Source of the DNA: a virus
DNA: 21,391 nucleotides
IMG/VR virus record: IMGVR_UViG_3300045790_001538
Coordinates: 1 to 21,391 of that record
Reading direction: 5' to 3' (one strand)
The notes under the pieces are model-generated. The model had not been told where the DNA came from. It worked only from the letters and a program-made list of their open reading frames with translations, and did no database searches. Positions within the stretch are counted from its first letter, which is position 1, and every line of letters begins with the position of its first letter. Position numbers and translations under genes: made by a program. Below, in pieces: positions 7,506 to 15,057 of this stretch.

Positions 7506-8321
7506 TTACGCGGCAGTGAACACCTGAATTGCGGAGGGGCGAACAGCAAGCCCACCGTAAACGTGGAGGCCACGGATGCGGTCAGCAATCTTCGACTCGG
7601 CGCGCATTGCCTCGATGGTGTCAATCTGCGAAGCGTAGGCAAGAGCGGAACGGTGCATCGCAACAGCCTGAGGAGTAGCAGATGGCAGGTTAGCCGAAAC
7701 AACAACCTGGAAACCGGCAAGGCGACCAATAGTTGCCTCACGCAATCCAGCAGTGTCACCCGAAGCTGCAGCATCGGTCAGACGCGAGTCATAACCGACA
7801 AGGAACTGCTCAAACTCAGGATTTACCACGAGGATACGGTCAGCAGCGGGAACCTTCGCCTGGCCGAGAGCCAAACGCAGCGCGACAACCTTGTTGTAGG
7901 CAGTTTCGGCGTTAGTGGGCTCAACTGTGTCAGCAAGGTCAACCCCACCAAGAACAGCAAGCTCCGCAAGGAACACGTCAGCATCTTCGACAAGACCAGC
8001 AACGGCAGAAGCCGTGTAAGCGTCGAAAGAAGCACCAGACTGTGCGCGGTCAATGTCATCAACGAAGAAGTCGAAAGACTTTTCCTGATTGATAACAAGG
8101 TCGATGCCAGTGTCGGTGATTGCCGAAGCGTTCGTGATACGGCCAGCAGCCTTGTAGTCGGCAATAGCGACCTCAACAATGCCGGGGAGGTGCAAGGTTG
8201 CACCCGAACGAATTTCGGTCTCATATTCGCGGTTGGCAAGGCCAGCCCAAACAGAATCGTTGCGGAAGTTCTCAATGATCTTCGCAGACCAAATCTCTTG
8301 AATAAAGTTCGTAATAGCCAT
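7506..8321 (-). CDS. Major capsid protein (HK97 fold, P22 coat-like)
   Basis: A 271-residue protein that builds the head shell. The start is taken at ATG 8321 (MAITNFIQEIWSAKIIENF) because GAAAGG lies six bases before it; a longer reading frame upstream would translate through the terminator-like hairpin. The opening NFIQEIWSAKI and the following VWAGLANREYETEI are typical of P22 coat/protein-5-type capsid proteins of actinophages. Later segments FFVDDIDRAQSG, RILVVNPEF and LAGFQVVVSANLP fit the P-domain and A-domain. It follows the scaffold gene, as expected. The ribosome site is good, in line with high expression. Confidence 0.93.
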   Translation of the reverse strand: MAITNFIQEIWSAKIIENFRNDSVWAGLANREYETEIRSGATLHLPGIVEVAIADYKAAGRITNASAITDTGIDLVINQEKSFDFFVDDIDRAQSGASFDAYTASAVAGLVEDADVFLAELAVLGGVDLADTVEPTNAETAYNKVVALRLALGQAKVPAADRILVVNPEFEQFLVGYDSRLTDAAASGDTAGLREATIGRLAGFQVVVSANLPSATPQAVAMHRSALAYASQIDTIEAMRAESKIADRIRGLHVYGGLAVRPSAIQVFTAA

Positions 8322-8346
8322 GATTGGCCTTTCAGGTTTTGGGCAC

Positions 8347-8374
8347 AAAAAAAGACCCACAGAATGTGAGTCTT
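8347..8374 (-). terminator. Terminator-like hairpin just upstream of the major capsid gene
   Basis: Minus strand AAGACTCACA, loop TTC, TGTGGGTCTT form a 10-bp stem with one G-U pair, followed by five more T. It is 20 bases after the scaffold stop and about 26 bases before the capsid ATG. It looks like a full intrinsic terminator inside the structural operon. Confidence 0.75.
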
Positions 8375-8393
8375 AGAAGTTGTAGTGCCGAGT

Positions 8394-8930
8394 TTATTTT
8401 TTGCCCATAAGTTCATCCAACCGGCCCTCAGTTCGAGCCTTGTTTATGTCGGCTTGACTCATCGACTTCAGTTGATCGCGGGACACAATTTGGGTAACAC
8501 CACCAATAGGTTCACCAACGTTTCCTGCACCCTCAGACGTTGCCGCCTTAGGTATGGTCCCCTTGAATGCGAGCGCAATGTCAGCAGACGCCTCCAGCTC
8601 CTCCTGAGTTACCCCAGAAAGTAACTCCAATGGGACGCCCTTGCTTGAAGCAACCTCGGCACGAAGAGTCCTGGCAGAAGCATCAAGTACCGCCTTTTCA
8701 GCGGCCTCAGCCCTCGCCAAAAGCTTTTCCATATCCGTTTTATTTGCCTCTTCAAACTCATCAAAGCGTTTAGCTTTATCCAAGTTCTCCTTAGCACGTT
8801 GCTCATTCTTTTTGCTCATCGCCTTCCACTTCTCCACCTCAGCAGAGAGGTCAGATGAAGACGTCGGTTCTGTTTCCTCGACCATTTCAGCCTCAGGTTC
8901 AGTCACGATAGTTTCAGTGGTGTCCGTCAT
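8394..8930 (-). CDS. Head scaffolding protein
   Basis: A 178-residue, highly charged protein. The start is placed at ATG 8930 because GGGAG lies six bases before it; an upstream ATG at 8981 lies ahead of a hairpin. The first 30 residues are very acidic (EPEAEMVEETEP), residues 30-85 form a long coiled coil (EKWKAMSKKNEQRAKENLDK), and the C-terminus ends with a basic helix (TEGRLDELMGKK) that would bind the coat protein. This composition and the place right before the major capsid gene define siphophage scaffolds, which guide head assembly and are removed before DNA packaging. Confidence 0.88.
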   Translation of the reverse strand: MTDTTETIVTEPEAEMVEETEPTSSSDLSAEVEKWKAMSKKNEQRAKENLDKAKRFDEFEEANKTDMEKLLARAEAAEKAVLDASARTLRAEVASSKGVPLELLSGVTQEELEASADIALAFKGTIPKAATSEGAGNVGEPIGGVTQIVSRDQLKSMSQADINKARTEGRLDELMGKK

Positions 8931-8954
8931 TTTTTGCTCCCTTTTCGGGTTTGT

Positions 8955-8978
8955 AAGAAAACCCCGTTTCCCGAGGTT
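8955..8978 (-). terminator. Terminator-like hairpin upstream of the scaffold gene
   Basis: Minus strand AACCTCG, loop GGAAA, CGGGGTT form a 7-bp stem with one G-U pair followed by TTCTT. A second small stem (TCCTG, six-base loop, CAGGA) occupies 8982-8997. Both lie in the gap between the MuF stop and the scaffold ribosome site. Confidence 0.55.
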
Positions 8979-9000
8979 CAATCCTGCCTAAACAGGAAAC

Positions 9001-9837
9001 TTAGATGAGCCCCTTAGGCCCAGTGAATGTGTCAACACGCCACCCGAGAGTCGGGCCAAGCTCGCCATGATTGTTCGTCACGATTAGGTCAGTGAAGTCA
9101 GATATGGGTTGCCCCTTCGTACTGAACTTTTCATTGCCCAAATTCCTGGCATTTCTATCTTTGAAGTTCAACTTCGCGTCAATCAAGTCATGCGTTTGGT
9201 CAAGAAGTCTCTGATCCAAAACTTGCCCAGGGTCAGAACTCTCCGTGAATGGGCGAACTTTGCAATCACAACCCGGATGCAACGGCATCAGCTCCGTTTT
9301 CCGGTAACGCTGAGTTGAAGCAATCACACAAAACGCGCAGTTCTCAGCGCCACTCAACACACGACGAGCGCCAGAGAAACCAGAGCCACCAATGGACTTA
9401 GTTGCCTGCCTGTTTGATGCCTGCTGCACATCCGTCGAAATAATGGAAGTCAACCTTTGCAAACCAAAGGCCGAAGCCGTTGCGAACGTTTCACCCTTAG
9501 CCAACGCCGTGTACACCGATACGGCAGGACGCCGGTAAACCACCTCAGCGGCAACACCCCGATAGCCCGTAATCGCCGCCGCATCGACACCAGCGGACGA
9601 CGTAACACCGGCAAGAATTGCCATACGGGCGACATACGAGTCCGTTATCTGCGCGACCTGAACTTGCCCTGCCTGAACGACAGGGACAATACGAGCAATC
9701 AGACGCTCAACATCAGCATCACGAAAACCCGGTGAACCCATCCATAGCGATGACGCATAAGCAAGGACACGAGCACGAACCGACTCAGTTGCCCCCTGGT
9801 AGCCGGCGACCAGTTGGTCAGGCGACAGGGTTGCCAT
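9001..9837 (-). CDS. MuF-like minor capsid protein
   Basis: A 278-residue protein that sits in the head near the portal and is thought to leave with or help the DNA. The N-terminal 150 residues are helical (SPDQLVAGYQGATESVRAR). Around residues 175-215 there is a Cys/His region, CAFCVIASTQRY and HPGCDCKVRPF, which is the MuF signature in actinophages. The gene starts inside the portal gene with a 20-base overlap and no clear ribosome site, so its translation is probably coupled to that of the portal. No toxin domain is fused to the C-terminus. Confidence 0.9.
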   Translation of the reverse strand: MATLSPDQLVAGYQGATESVRARVLAYASSLWMGSPGFRDADVERLIARIVPVVQAGQVQVAQITDSYVARMAILAGVTSSAGVDAAAITGYRGVAAEVVYRRPAVSVYTALAKGETFATASAFGLQRLTSIISTDVQQASNRQATKSIGGSGFSGARRVLSGAENCAFCVIASTQRYRKTELMPLHPGCDCKVRPFTESSDPGQVLDQRLLDQTHDLIDAKLNFKDRNARNLGNEKFSTKGQPISDFTDLIVTNNHGELGPTLGWRVDTFTGPKGLI

Positions 9838-11155
9838 TACCAGTTAGCGCAAACGAAGCCAAAAGCTCATCCGCGCGATCCGCTTCTTCCAAAGCAATCT
9901 CATCTGGCCCCATCCCAAGGATGGTCCGCTGAATCGTCCTAAGAGAAAGACCTGCCGCTTTAGCCTGAGCCGCAGCCGCGAACTTCTCCGCCATAGAAAC
10001 ATGCTCAGGAGGCTCCCAAAGCACTGACACAGTATCCGAGCCAAGCTCAACACCCTCAACACGCAACGCATAAACAATCGCCACAGCAAGGCCCACAGTC
10101 AGACGTGAAATCTCGTCCTTCGCCTGGAAAACTTGCCCCTCCTTCGCAGAAGCAGCACCCTCTGCAGACTGGTTCGCGCCCTCGGGAATAAACACAGAAA
10201 TAGGGGTACGAGTCACAGCAGCAAAGTCACGAGCATCAGCCTTCTCACCCTCCAACATGGGGCGAATGTCAGTCTGTTCTGACTCCCAAATATCAATACC
10301 TTCAGGCAAGTCCCAAAGGGCACCCGGTGCGGGCTCAAAAATCTTCGAATAATCAATAGAGTTGCCATCCTCATCCTCCTGAGGAAGACCGCCCTTAGTG
10401 GCGCGCTGACGAAACGCCTGCATCGCAGTAATCACAAGACGTTGAAGTTTGCCCAAATTGATTCGGTCAATGACATCAGTGTGCGGCTCAAACAAGCCAA
10501 TCCCATCAGGCCGCGTAAAGACCACAACAGGTACATCACCATCGAACTCTTCAAGCTCGCCAACAGCAGTCCAACCGCCGGCAATAAAAGACACAATGTC
10601 GCCGGTCAAACCATAAGAATTGCGAGAATACTTTTGACGCGCACCGGGAACCCACACGAAAGCAAAATCGCGGCCAGCATCAATGTCACGCCATACCTTC
10701 AAGAAAGCGCGAGCCTTCCACGGGCGCAAAGGGTCAACTGCTGCCATCGACATTTCAGGCATCTCGCGAGTAATAACCGCACGTCCACCCTCAGAAGAAA
10801 CCAGCATGTAACCCGTGGCCGTAATTAGATAATCGCGCACAGCATCAGAAACCTGCACATCCCAACGGTTGTCCCGCAAAACACGTTGCGCAGTAGTCAA
10901 AGCATCCGAAACAGAAGCCTCACCAATACGCACACCATTCACCACAAGGCGATTGGCTAAAGAATCAATACATAGCCCGCCATAATTCGTGCGAGCCTTT
11001 TTCTGAAAAGCCGTCCAAGAAGCCTGAACGTTCTTACCCATCTCCGGCAACGGGGCCTCACCGTTCGCATACGCCCGCAAACGGGCATAGCGTGGCGTAG
11101 CAAGGTCAAGGCGACCAGCGAGAATCCGTAACCATTCGTCAGGAGTGACAGCCAT
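9818..11155 (-). CDS. Portal protein (SPP1 gp6-type)
   Basis: A 445-residue protein whose dodecamer forms the vertex ring for DNA entry and exit. Residues 1-90 (RYARLRAYANGEAPLPEMG, then TNYGGLCIDSLANRLVVNGV) match the SPP1 gp6-type portals common in actinophages. Residues around 255-290 hold the crown/stem region with MQAFRQRATKGGLPQ; ISVFIPEGANQSAEGAASAK is also typical. GAAAGGAG lies six bases before the ATG. Gene order terminase, portal, MuF supports the call. The length is usual for the family. Confidence 0.93.
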   Translation of the reverse strand: MAVTPDEWLRILAGRLDLATPRYARLRAYANGEAPLPEMGKNVQASWTAFQKKARTNYGGLCIDSLANRLVVNGVRIGEASVSDALTTAQRVLRDNRWDVQVSDAVRDYLITATGYMLVSSEGGRAVITREMPEMSMAAVDPLRPWKARAFLKVWRDIDAGRDFAFVWVPGARQKYSRNSYGLTGDIVSFIAGGWTAVGELEEFDGDVPVVVFTRPDGIGLFEPHTDVIDRINLGKLQRLVITAMQAFRQRATKGGLPQEDEDGNSIDYSKIFEPAPGALWDLPEGIDIWESEQTDIRPMLEGEKADARDFAAVTRTPISVFIPEGANQSAEGAASAKEGQVFQAKDEISRLTVGLAVAIVYALRVEGVELGSDTVSVLWEPPEHVSMAEKFAAAAQAKAAGLSLRTIQRTILGMGPDEIALEEADRADELLASFALTGNGNPVA

Positions 11156-11173
11156 GTGCGCTCCTTTCGAGAG

Positions 11174-12853
11174 CTAATAAATGCGGCGAGGAGCCGACTT
11201 GGCGCGAAAAGACACACCCTTACCCAACGCATCAATCCCACATGCGTGCGCGAAAGCTGCACCCCAAACGGCGTCAATCTTCGAATAGTCCTGGTCGTTC
11301 TCTGGTTTAGACAAGACGTAACCGTTTCGGCGTGCATCGCGTCGTGCGTTCAAAAAATGGGACGTAAGAGCAGAAGAACCGTCATGAGTGAGATCACCGG
11401 AAACAATCGCGGAGTGCATGTTCGCAAACGCATCCACTGTGCGGCTCAAATCTTTCTGACGCCACCGGATAGGTTCGTTCTCGCTCAACTTCACCTTCAA
11501 CTGCCGGTGATACTCAGACTCCCAAGTTTTCACCTGACCAGCCCAACCCGCAGACGGGTCAGCATAAAAACCGACCACGTTGAAGTTCTTGAACGTATCC
11601 CGAACAGCAGCCTCCACCTCAATCGCTGGTGGACGCCACCCTTCGCCGGCAGGCCCGTCAGGTTGCTCCCACACACCAATCTGAAAGAGGTGCTTCTGGT
11701 TCACCGAATACCCGATGAGGACAGTGGAGTCGGCAATACCCATTCCGGGTTTGCGACCCTCCGAACCGTCAAAGCCAAGAGTGATTGGTTCAGCCTTTGT
11801 CACTACCTTTTCGAGGTCTTGAATGGCACGCCACTCAGGTTGCGAAATGAATGAATTACTCGCATGAGTAATCTGGTTCAAAAAGTCTTGACGCATTGTT
11901 TGAGGATCGTTCGAAGTATCCCAAAAGTCCATCGCAATACGGCCAATAGGAGACCAACCCGGAGCACACGAAGGAGTGTGAATGACACACCCGTCAGCAT
12001 GGTCAGACGAATCACCATAAGCAACCCGAAGACCAGCCACCAACGACTCCATGTCGCCAGGATCAGTATCCGCCGGAGCCTCACGATGGTCATACAAAAG
12101 TGAGCGCATATCCTGCTCATCAACCTGCTTCAACTTGCCAGACTTGATATTGTCCCAAAACTTTGCCGAATCCTCAGCGACAGAACGCTCACCAGGAGTA
12201 AAAGCGTTAGGCGACTCAATCGTCACTCCGCCAATCTTCGTAGCGTTATTCCTAAGGTTCTGAGCGAAACGTTTACCGCCGTTACCCTGAACCCACTCCT
12301 CCGTCTGGTCCATGATGGCCGCAACCGCGCGAGCACCCTTCACCGCACGAGCAGAAGAAGCGCGAGGCTCAATCTTTCCCGACCTCATATTCACAAACGT
12401 GTCCAACGGTTCAAGATCAAAATCGTCAACGGCAGAACCCTCACGAAGCATCTCAAGAAGAGGCGTCCAAGTGTTCTTAACCTGCTCCTCCGACGTCGCC
12501 GTGATGAGGACTAGCGGAGTGCGTAACTCGGCCCACGGTTTCCCAACAGGTTGACCGCCAGCATCCCAACCATCGAAACACACATCAAACAAGCCCTCAG
12601 CAATACCAATCGCCGCAAGAAACGGAGACTTACCCCAACCACGAGGACGCTGCAACACAGCACGATGCTTCACACGATGCCCATTCAAAGGATCAACCTC
12701 ATACAATCGCACCAAAAACTCAAGCTGCTCACGAGTCACATTGAATGGCTCATACTCTGCACGATCCGGTGCCGCAAGATGCTCCGCCATCTGATCGGCA
12801 ATACGCCAACCCAAAGAAGGAAACGCCTCCTCGCCGGCAGGCTTCCAAGGCAC
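11174..12853 (-). CDS. terL: Terminase large subunit
   Basis: A 559-residue packaging motor that cuts concatemeric DNA and pumps it into the head. The ATPase part shows a Walker A-like QRPRGWGKS (about residues 68-76), LVLITATSEEQ (about 115-124) and a Walker B-like IMDQTEEW (about 181-188). The nuclease part shows acidic residues in LGFDGSEG (about 360-367), GFYADPS (about 429-435) and KIDAV (about 526-530), as in RNase H-fold nucleases. The start is GTG at 12853, overlapping the small-subunit stop as TAGTG. Length and order are normal. Confidence 0.95.
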   Translation of the reverse strand: MPWKPAGEEAFPSLGWRIADQMAEHLAAPDRAEYEPFNVTREQLEFLVRLYEVDPLNGHRVKHRAVLQRPRGWGKSPFLAAIGIAEGLFDVCFDGWDAGGQPVGKPWAELRTPLVLITATSEEQVKNTWTPLLEMLREGSAVDDFDLEPLDTFVNMRSGKIEPRASSARAVKGARAVAAIMDQTEEWVQGNGGKRFAQNLRNNATKIGGVTIESPNAFTPGERSVAEDSAKFWDNIKSGKLKQVDEQDMRSLLYDHREAPADTDPGDMESLVAGLRVAYGDSSDHADGCVIHTPSCAPGWSPIGRIAMDFWDTSNDPQTMRQDFLNQITHASNSFISQPEWRAIQDLEKVVTKAEPITLGFDGSEGRKPGMGIADSTVLIGYSVNQKHLFQIGVWEQPDGPAGEGWRPPAIEVEAAVRDTFKNFNVVGFYADPSAGWAGQVKTWESEYHRQLKVKLSENEPIRWRQKDLSRTVDAFANMHSAIVSGDLTHDGSSALTSHFLNARRDARRNGYVLSKPENDQDYSKIDAVWGAAFAHACGIDALGKGVSFRAKSAPRRIY

Positions 12854-13317
12854 TACTCGCCCACACGTTCAGCAGGAATACTCATACCAGCGAAACGGTC
12901 ACGCGAAGACTTAGAAACAACCTTCACCTCAGCATCCGTCGCCTGAGCAAAAGTAATTCGCAGACGGGCACGATCCTCAGGGGTCGCCCCAAACTTTGCT
13001 GTACGCAAACGCAACTCACCAGCAAGATTCGTTGAACCAGTCCAATAGCGCGCATGAAGCAAAGCTGTGTCGCGCAACTCCGACCAATCAGTCGAAGTGA
13101 AATCAACAGCCAAAGGCGAATCCGCCCACATCTGCCACCACTCAACGGTTATCTGAGGCCAAACAAACTGAACCCACTCGCCATCGACGTCGGTTGAGAA
13201 ATCAGGCAACACCGGCTGAGCCGCCAAAATCGCGGGAAGAATACGCATGACAACAGGGTCTTTAGAATGACCAGCACGCTTATTCGGGTCTTTAGGTTGA
13301 GGGCCACGACCGGCCAT
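12853..13317 (-). CDS. terS: Terminase small subunit
   Basis: A 154-residue protein starting MAGRGPQPKDPNKRAGHSKDP, the basic N-terminal start shared by actinophage small terminases. The centre (WPQITVEWWQMWADSPLA, TDWSELRDTALLHARYW) is helical, and the C-terminus has RARLRITFAQA. Small subunits recognise the packaging site and regulate the large subunit. GGGGAGG lies five bases before the ATG. It directly precedes and overlaps the large-subunit gene, and the candidate cos region lies about 800 bases upstream. Confidence 0.88.
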   Translation of the reverse strand: MAGRGPQPKDPNKRAGHSKDPVVMRILPAILAAQPVLPDFSTDVDGEWVQFVWPQITVEWWQMWADSPLAVDFTSTDWSELRDTALLHARYWTGSTNLAGELRLRTAKFGATPEDRARLRITFAQATDAEVKVVSKSSRDRFAGMSIPAERVGE

Positions 13318-13356
13318 AATTGCCTCCCCGTTTCGGGTATGACACCGCCTTTTCAG

Positions 13357-13890
13357 CTAAGCCATATTTTTGAGCGATTTGCCCGTGATAGTGATGTAAC
13401 GGCCCGTCGAATAAAACTCGACACTCAAACCATCAATCGTCTTGCGCCAACCCCCGCCGGCAGGAGCGAACACCCAAATATGGATGCCGTCGCCCGAAGG
13501 GGAAACCTCTGTGTAGAAACCTTTGTGAGCTGCAAGGAACTCTTGAGCCCGAGGACTAAGCACACCGTTCTCAACGCAATGGTCGAGGTCATAACAGGCG
13601 ATACCGTCACCGTTCAACACGAAGCCAAGACCAGCGCCAGCCGACGACTTCGCCGCATCAGCATGATTAGACCATGTGGCCGGGTCAGTTGAAGAAGCTG
13701 CACTGCCGGCAACAGTCAGCGGAACCTTCGACGACGAACGACGAATCCAACGATCCCGAGACATCAACTCGCGCGGCAACCTGGCTGAAGCACGATGCCA
13801 ATAAACGCGACACGTCGGAGAACAGAACCGAGCACCCTTGCGAGACAGAAGATTAGAACCCCCGCAAAACTCGCACACCGACCCAACCAT
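13357..13890 (-). CDS. Compact zinc-finger primase-polymerase (AEP)-like protein
   Basis: A 177-residue protein. The N-terminus has a treble-clef-like zinc site with C6, C9, C23 and C27 (CEFCGG, RFCSPTCRVYWHR). Residues 86-172 carry the three catalytic motifs of archaeo-eukaryotic primase / prim-pol domains: YDLDHC (D101, D103), SPSGDGIHIW (S130-H137) and LSVEFYSTGRYITITG (E158). Family members make primers or short DNA and usually have a helicase domain fused or next door; here there is none, and the protein ends just after the third motif, so it is short for the family. Its place at the head of the late operon, before terminase, is unusual. No ribosome site precedes the ATG; a -10 element placed for leaderless transcription does. 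Confidence 0.72.
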   Translation of the reverse strand: MVGSVCEFCGGSNLLSRKGARFCSPTCRVYWHRASARLPRELMSRDRWIRRSSSKVPLTVAGSAASSTDPATWSNHADAAKSSAGAGLGFVLNGDGIACYDLDHCVENGVLSPRAQEFLAAHKGFYTEVSPSGDGIHIWVFAPAGGGWRKTIDGLSVEFYSTGRYITITGKSLKNMA

Positions 13891-13896
13891 GAGACA

Positions 13897-13902
13897 AGTC
13901 TA
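13897..13902 (-). promoter_or_regulatory. Candidate -10 element for a leaderless late transcript
   Basis: Minus strand TAGACT lies exactly six bases before the ATG at 13890, so transcription would begin at the start codon. There is no Shine-Dalgarno sequence. Leaderless genes with a TANNNT box at this distance are common in actinobacteria. No good -35 hexamer is seen 17 bases upstream. Confidence 0.45.
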
Positions 13903-14179
13903 GCGTAAAGCTGTTACGGATAAAAGGCGGAAACAAGCGGAATTTAGGCAGTAGCAAAGAGGCCGACACCACCTAAGCAAACGAAATGCCCAAGTGACAC
14001 CCGAACACGCAAAGCAACGCAAAACCTCACACAACGCATCCTCGCGCGCGCCAAACCCAAAACCCCCAGACTCAGGGCCGGGAAAAGTTACAGCACCTCA
14101 AAGGTCTGGCGAGGGGTGGGGCGGGGGGTTGAGGTACCCGCATATTTTGGGGCACACCCGGTCGCCGGCAGGCACTCAC
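13903..14179 (-). other. Non-coding stretch between HNH and prim-pol genes; candidate packaging region
   Basis: No convincing gene is seen in about 280 bases. The plus strand has a run of G (GAGGGGTGGGGCGGGGGGTT at 14111-14130) next to a KpnI-like GGTACC, and other short GC blocks. Its position, between HNH endonuclease and terminase, is where cos sites lie in many actinophages. Confidence 0.5.
14117..14125 (-). other. Candidate cos core (CCCGCCCCA on the minus strand)
   Basis: The minus strand reads CCCGCCCCA inside a longer C-rich run. C/G-rich single-stranded ends of about 9-11 bases are usual for cos-type actinophages, and HNH plus terminase genes flank the site. The exact cut positions cannot be read from the sequence, so this is a proposal only. 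Confidence 0.35.
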
Positions 14180-14494
14180 CTATTTGAGACCGAAGTGTGA
14201 TTCTTGTGGTCTTCTGCTGCTCTTCGTTGGGTCTTTGACGCGGCGCTGGTGGGCTTCTTTGCTCTCCCGTGCGGTCTTACGGTTGTGATGCCAGCTACAA
14301 AGCCATTGGAGGTTACTGGGCTCGTGGTTGTCGCCGTGAATAATGTGATCGCAGTCTGTCCCGGTTTCACTGCATCGTGTGCCGTCGTGCATGGTCGCTT
14401 GGCACCTACCCCCGGCCCGGGTACGAGTGTTCTCGACTAGTGTTGCCCACCCCCTGGGGAGTCTTGAACGCCGGTCTGATTGTTCCCAGCCCAT
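14180..14494 (-). CDS. HNH endonuclease
   Basis: A 104-residue protein. The start is placed at ATG 14494 because AGAGG stands five bases before it; an in-frame GTG at 14500 is the alternative. The fold signature is LPRGWATLVENTRTRAGGRC, then the zinc/HNH part DCDHIIHGDNHEPSNLQWLC and WHHNRKTARE, with the D-H pair, central N and last H of the HNH motif present. Phage HNH proteins next to terminase genes help cut DNA at the packaging site together with terminase. Its 5' end is 46 bases from the start of the plus-strand lipoprotein gene, so the two are divergent. Confidence 0.92.
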   Translation of the reverse strand: MGWEQSDRRSRLPRGWATLVENTRTRAGGRCQATMHDGTRCSETGTDCDHIIHGDNHEPSNLQWLCSWHHNRKTARESKEAHQRRVKDPTKSSRRPQESHFGLK

Positions 14495-14540
14495 AGGCAC
14501 CTCTTAGGTGTTGTCAGTGTTTGAGCGTAGTGTGCGCTAT

Positions 14541-14936
14541 ATGGGGAAATTATTGATAGTCCTAATGTCCGCGTTTCTGCTCGCTGGGTGTTCTTCAACG
14601 CCTACTGCTGAGCCAAACTCTTCGGAGGTTTCTACTGTGCCCATTGTTGACCGGGTTCAAGCGGGGTTACTTGCCGGCCTCAATGTTGAGCGGTTCAGCG
14701 ACGTCTCGACAACTGACCCGAATAGTTTGTGGCCCTACATTGCTTCAATGAAAGAGTTGAACGCGAACACTGTAGAGATCACTGTCCAACTCAATGAGGC
14801 AGACACGGACCGCGAGAACTTCAAGCTGTTGTCTTCTCGTGCCGTTTCACTCTTGAACGGCAGCATTGAAGGGCTCGATTGGATTGTTGTCCGCTCAGCA
14901 GATGGAAACATCACCGAGCAAACAATGGTCGGTTAG
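14541..14936 (+). CDS. Putative secreted lipoprotein, the only plus-strand gene
   Basis: A 131-residue protein if it starts at ATG 14541; the frame is open up to a GTG at 14508. The first 17 residues form a lipoprotein signal (MGKLLIVLMSAFLLAGC) with an LAGC lipobox, then a Ser/Thr/Pro linker (SSTPTAEPNSS) and an acidic domain with SLWPYIASMKELNANTVEIT. It would be anchored on the outer face of the host membrane. Phage lipoproteins are often superinfection-exclusion factors or lysogenic conversion genes, but nothing here proves that. It is transcribed against all its neighbours, so late minus-strand transcription would make antisense RNA to it. No clear promoter or ribosome site was found for it. 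The domain is not recognised. Confidence 0.77.
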   Translation: MGKLLIVLMSAFLLAGCSSTPTAEPNSSEVSTVPIVDRVQAGLLAGLNVERFSDVSTTDPNSLWPYIASMKELNANTVEITVQLNEADTDRENFKLLSSRAVSLLNGSIEGLDWIVVRSADGNITEQTMVG

Positions 14937-14955
14937 CTTTCTCCGGGTTTCTTGT

Positions 14956-15057
14956 TTAGCCCGCGCTGTTGGGTAGCTGGTGAGTACATGAGCGGGTAAC
15001 GCTCACCACTGGGTAATATCTGCCGCAAACTTTGCATCGATGATCTTCAACACTCAT
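14956..15057 (-). CDS. Very small Cys-rich protein (33 residues)
   Basis: ATG 15057 overlaps the stop of the gene upstream as ATGA, and the frame ends with TAA at 14956. The protein begins MSVEDHRCKVCGRYYPVV and continues to SCTHQLPNSAG. A CxxC pair (C8, C11) and a later C-x-H (C24, H26) could bind one zinc. The stop lies 19 bases from the stop of the convergent lipoprotein gene. The exact overlap supports it being real. Function unknown. Confidence 0.55.
   Translation of the reverse strand: MSVEDHRCKVCGRYYPVVSVTRSCTHQLPNSAG

Noticed and set aside
8322-8360. Upstream extension of the capsid protein start
   Set aside because: It would begin inside the terminator-like stem; ATG 8321 has a proper ribosome site and gives the normal family start.
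7440-8369. Long plus-strand open frame of 309 codons opposite the major capsid gene
   Set aside because: It lies exactly across the capsid gene and connector gap, codes a Ser/Arg/Asn-rich sequence without recognisable features, and has no ribosome site. It is a by-product of capsid codon use.
11156-11854. Plus-strand open frame of 232 codons opposite the terminase gene
   Set aside because: Fully antisense to well-supported terminase; composition is unnatural (Arg/His/Thr/Pro-rich) and no start signal is present.
14937-15010. Bidirectional terminator between the converging lipoprotein and minus-strand genes
   Set aside because: GAGCG-GGTAA-CGCTC and a short CGGG/CCCG pairing are present, but neither has a U-tract on either strand.
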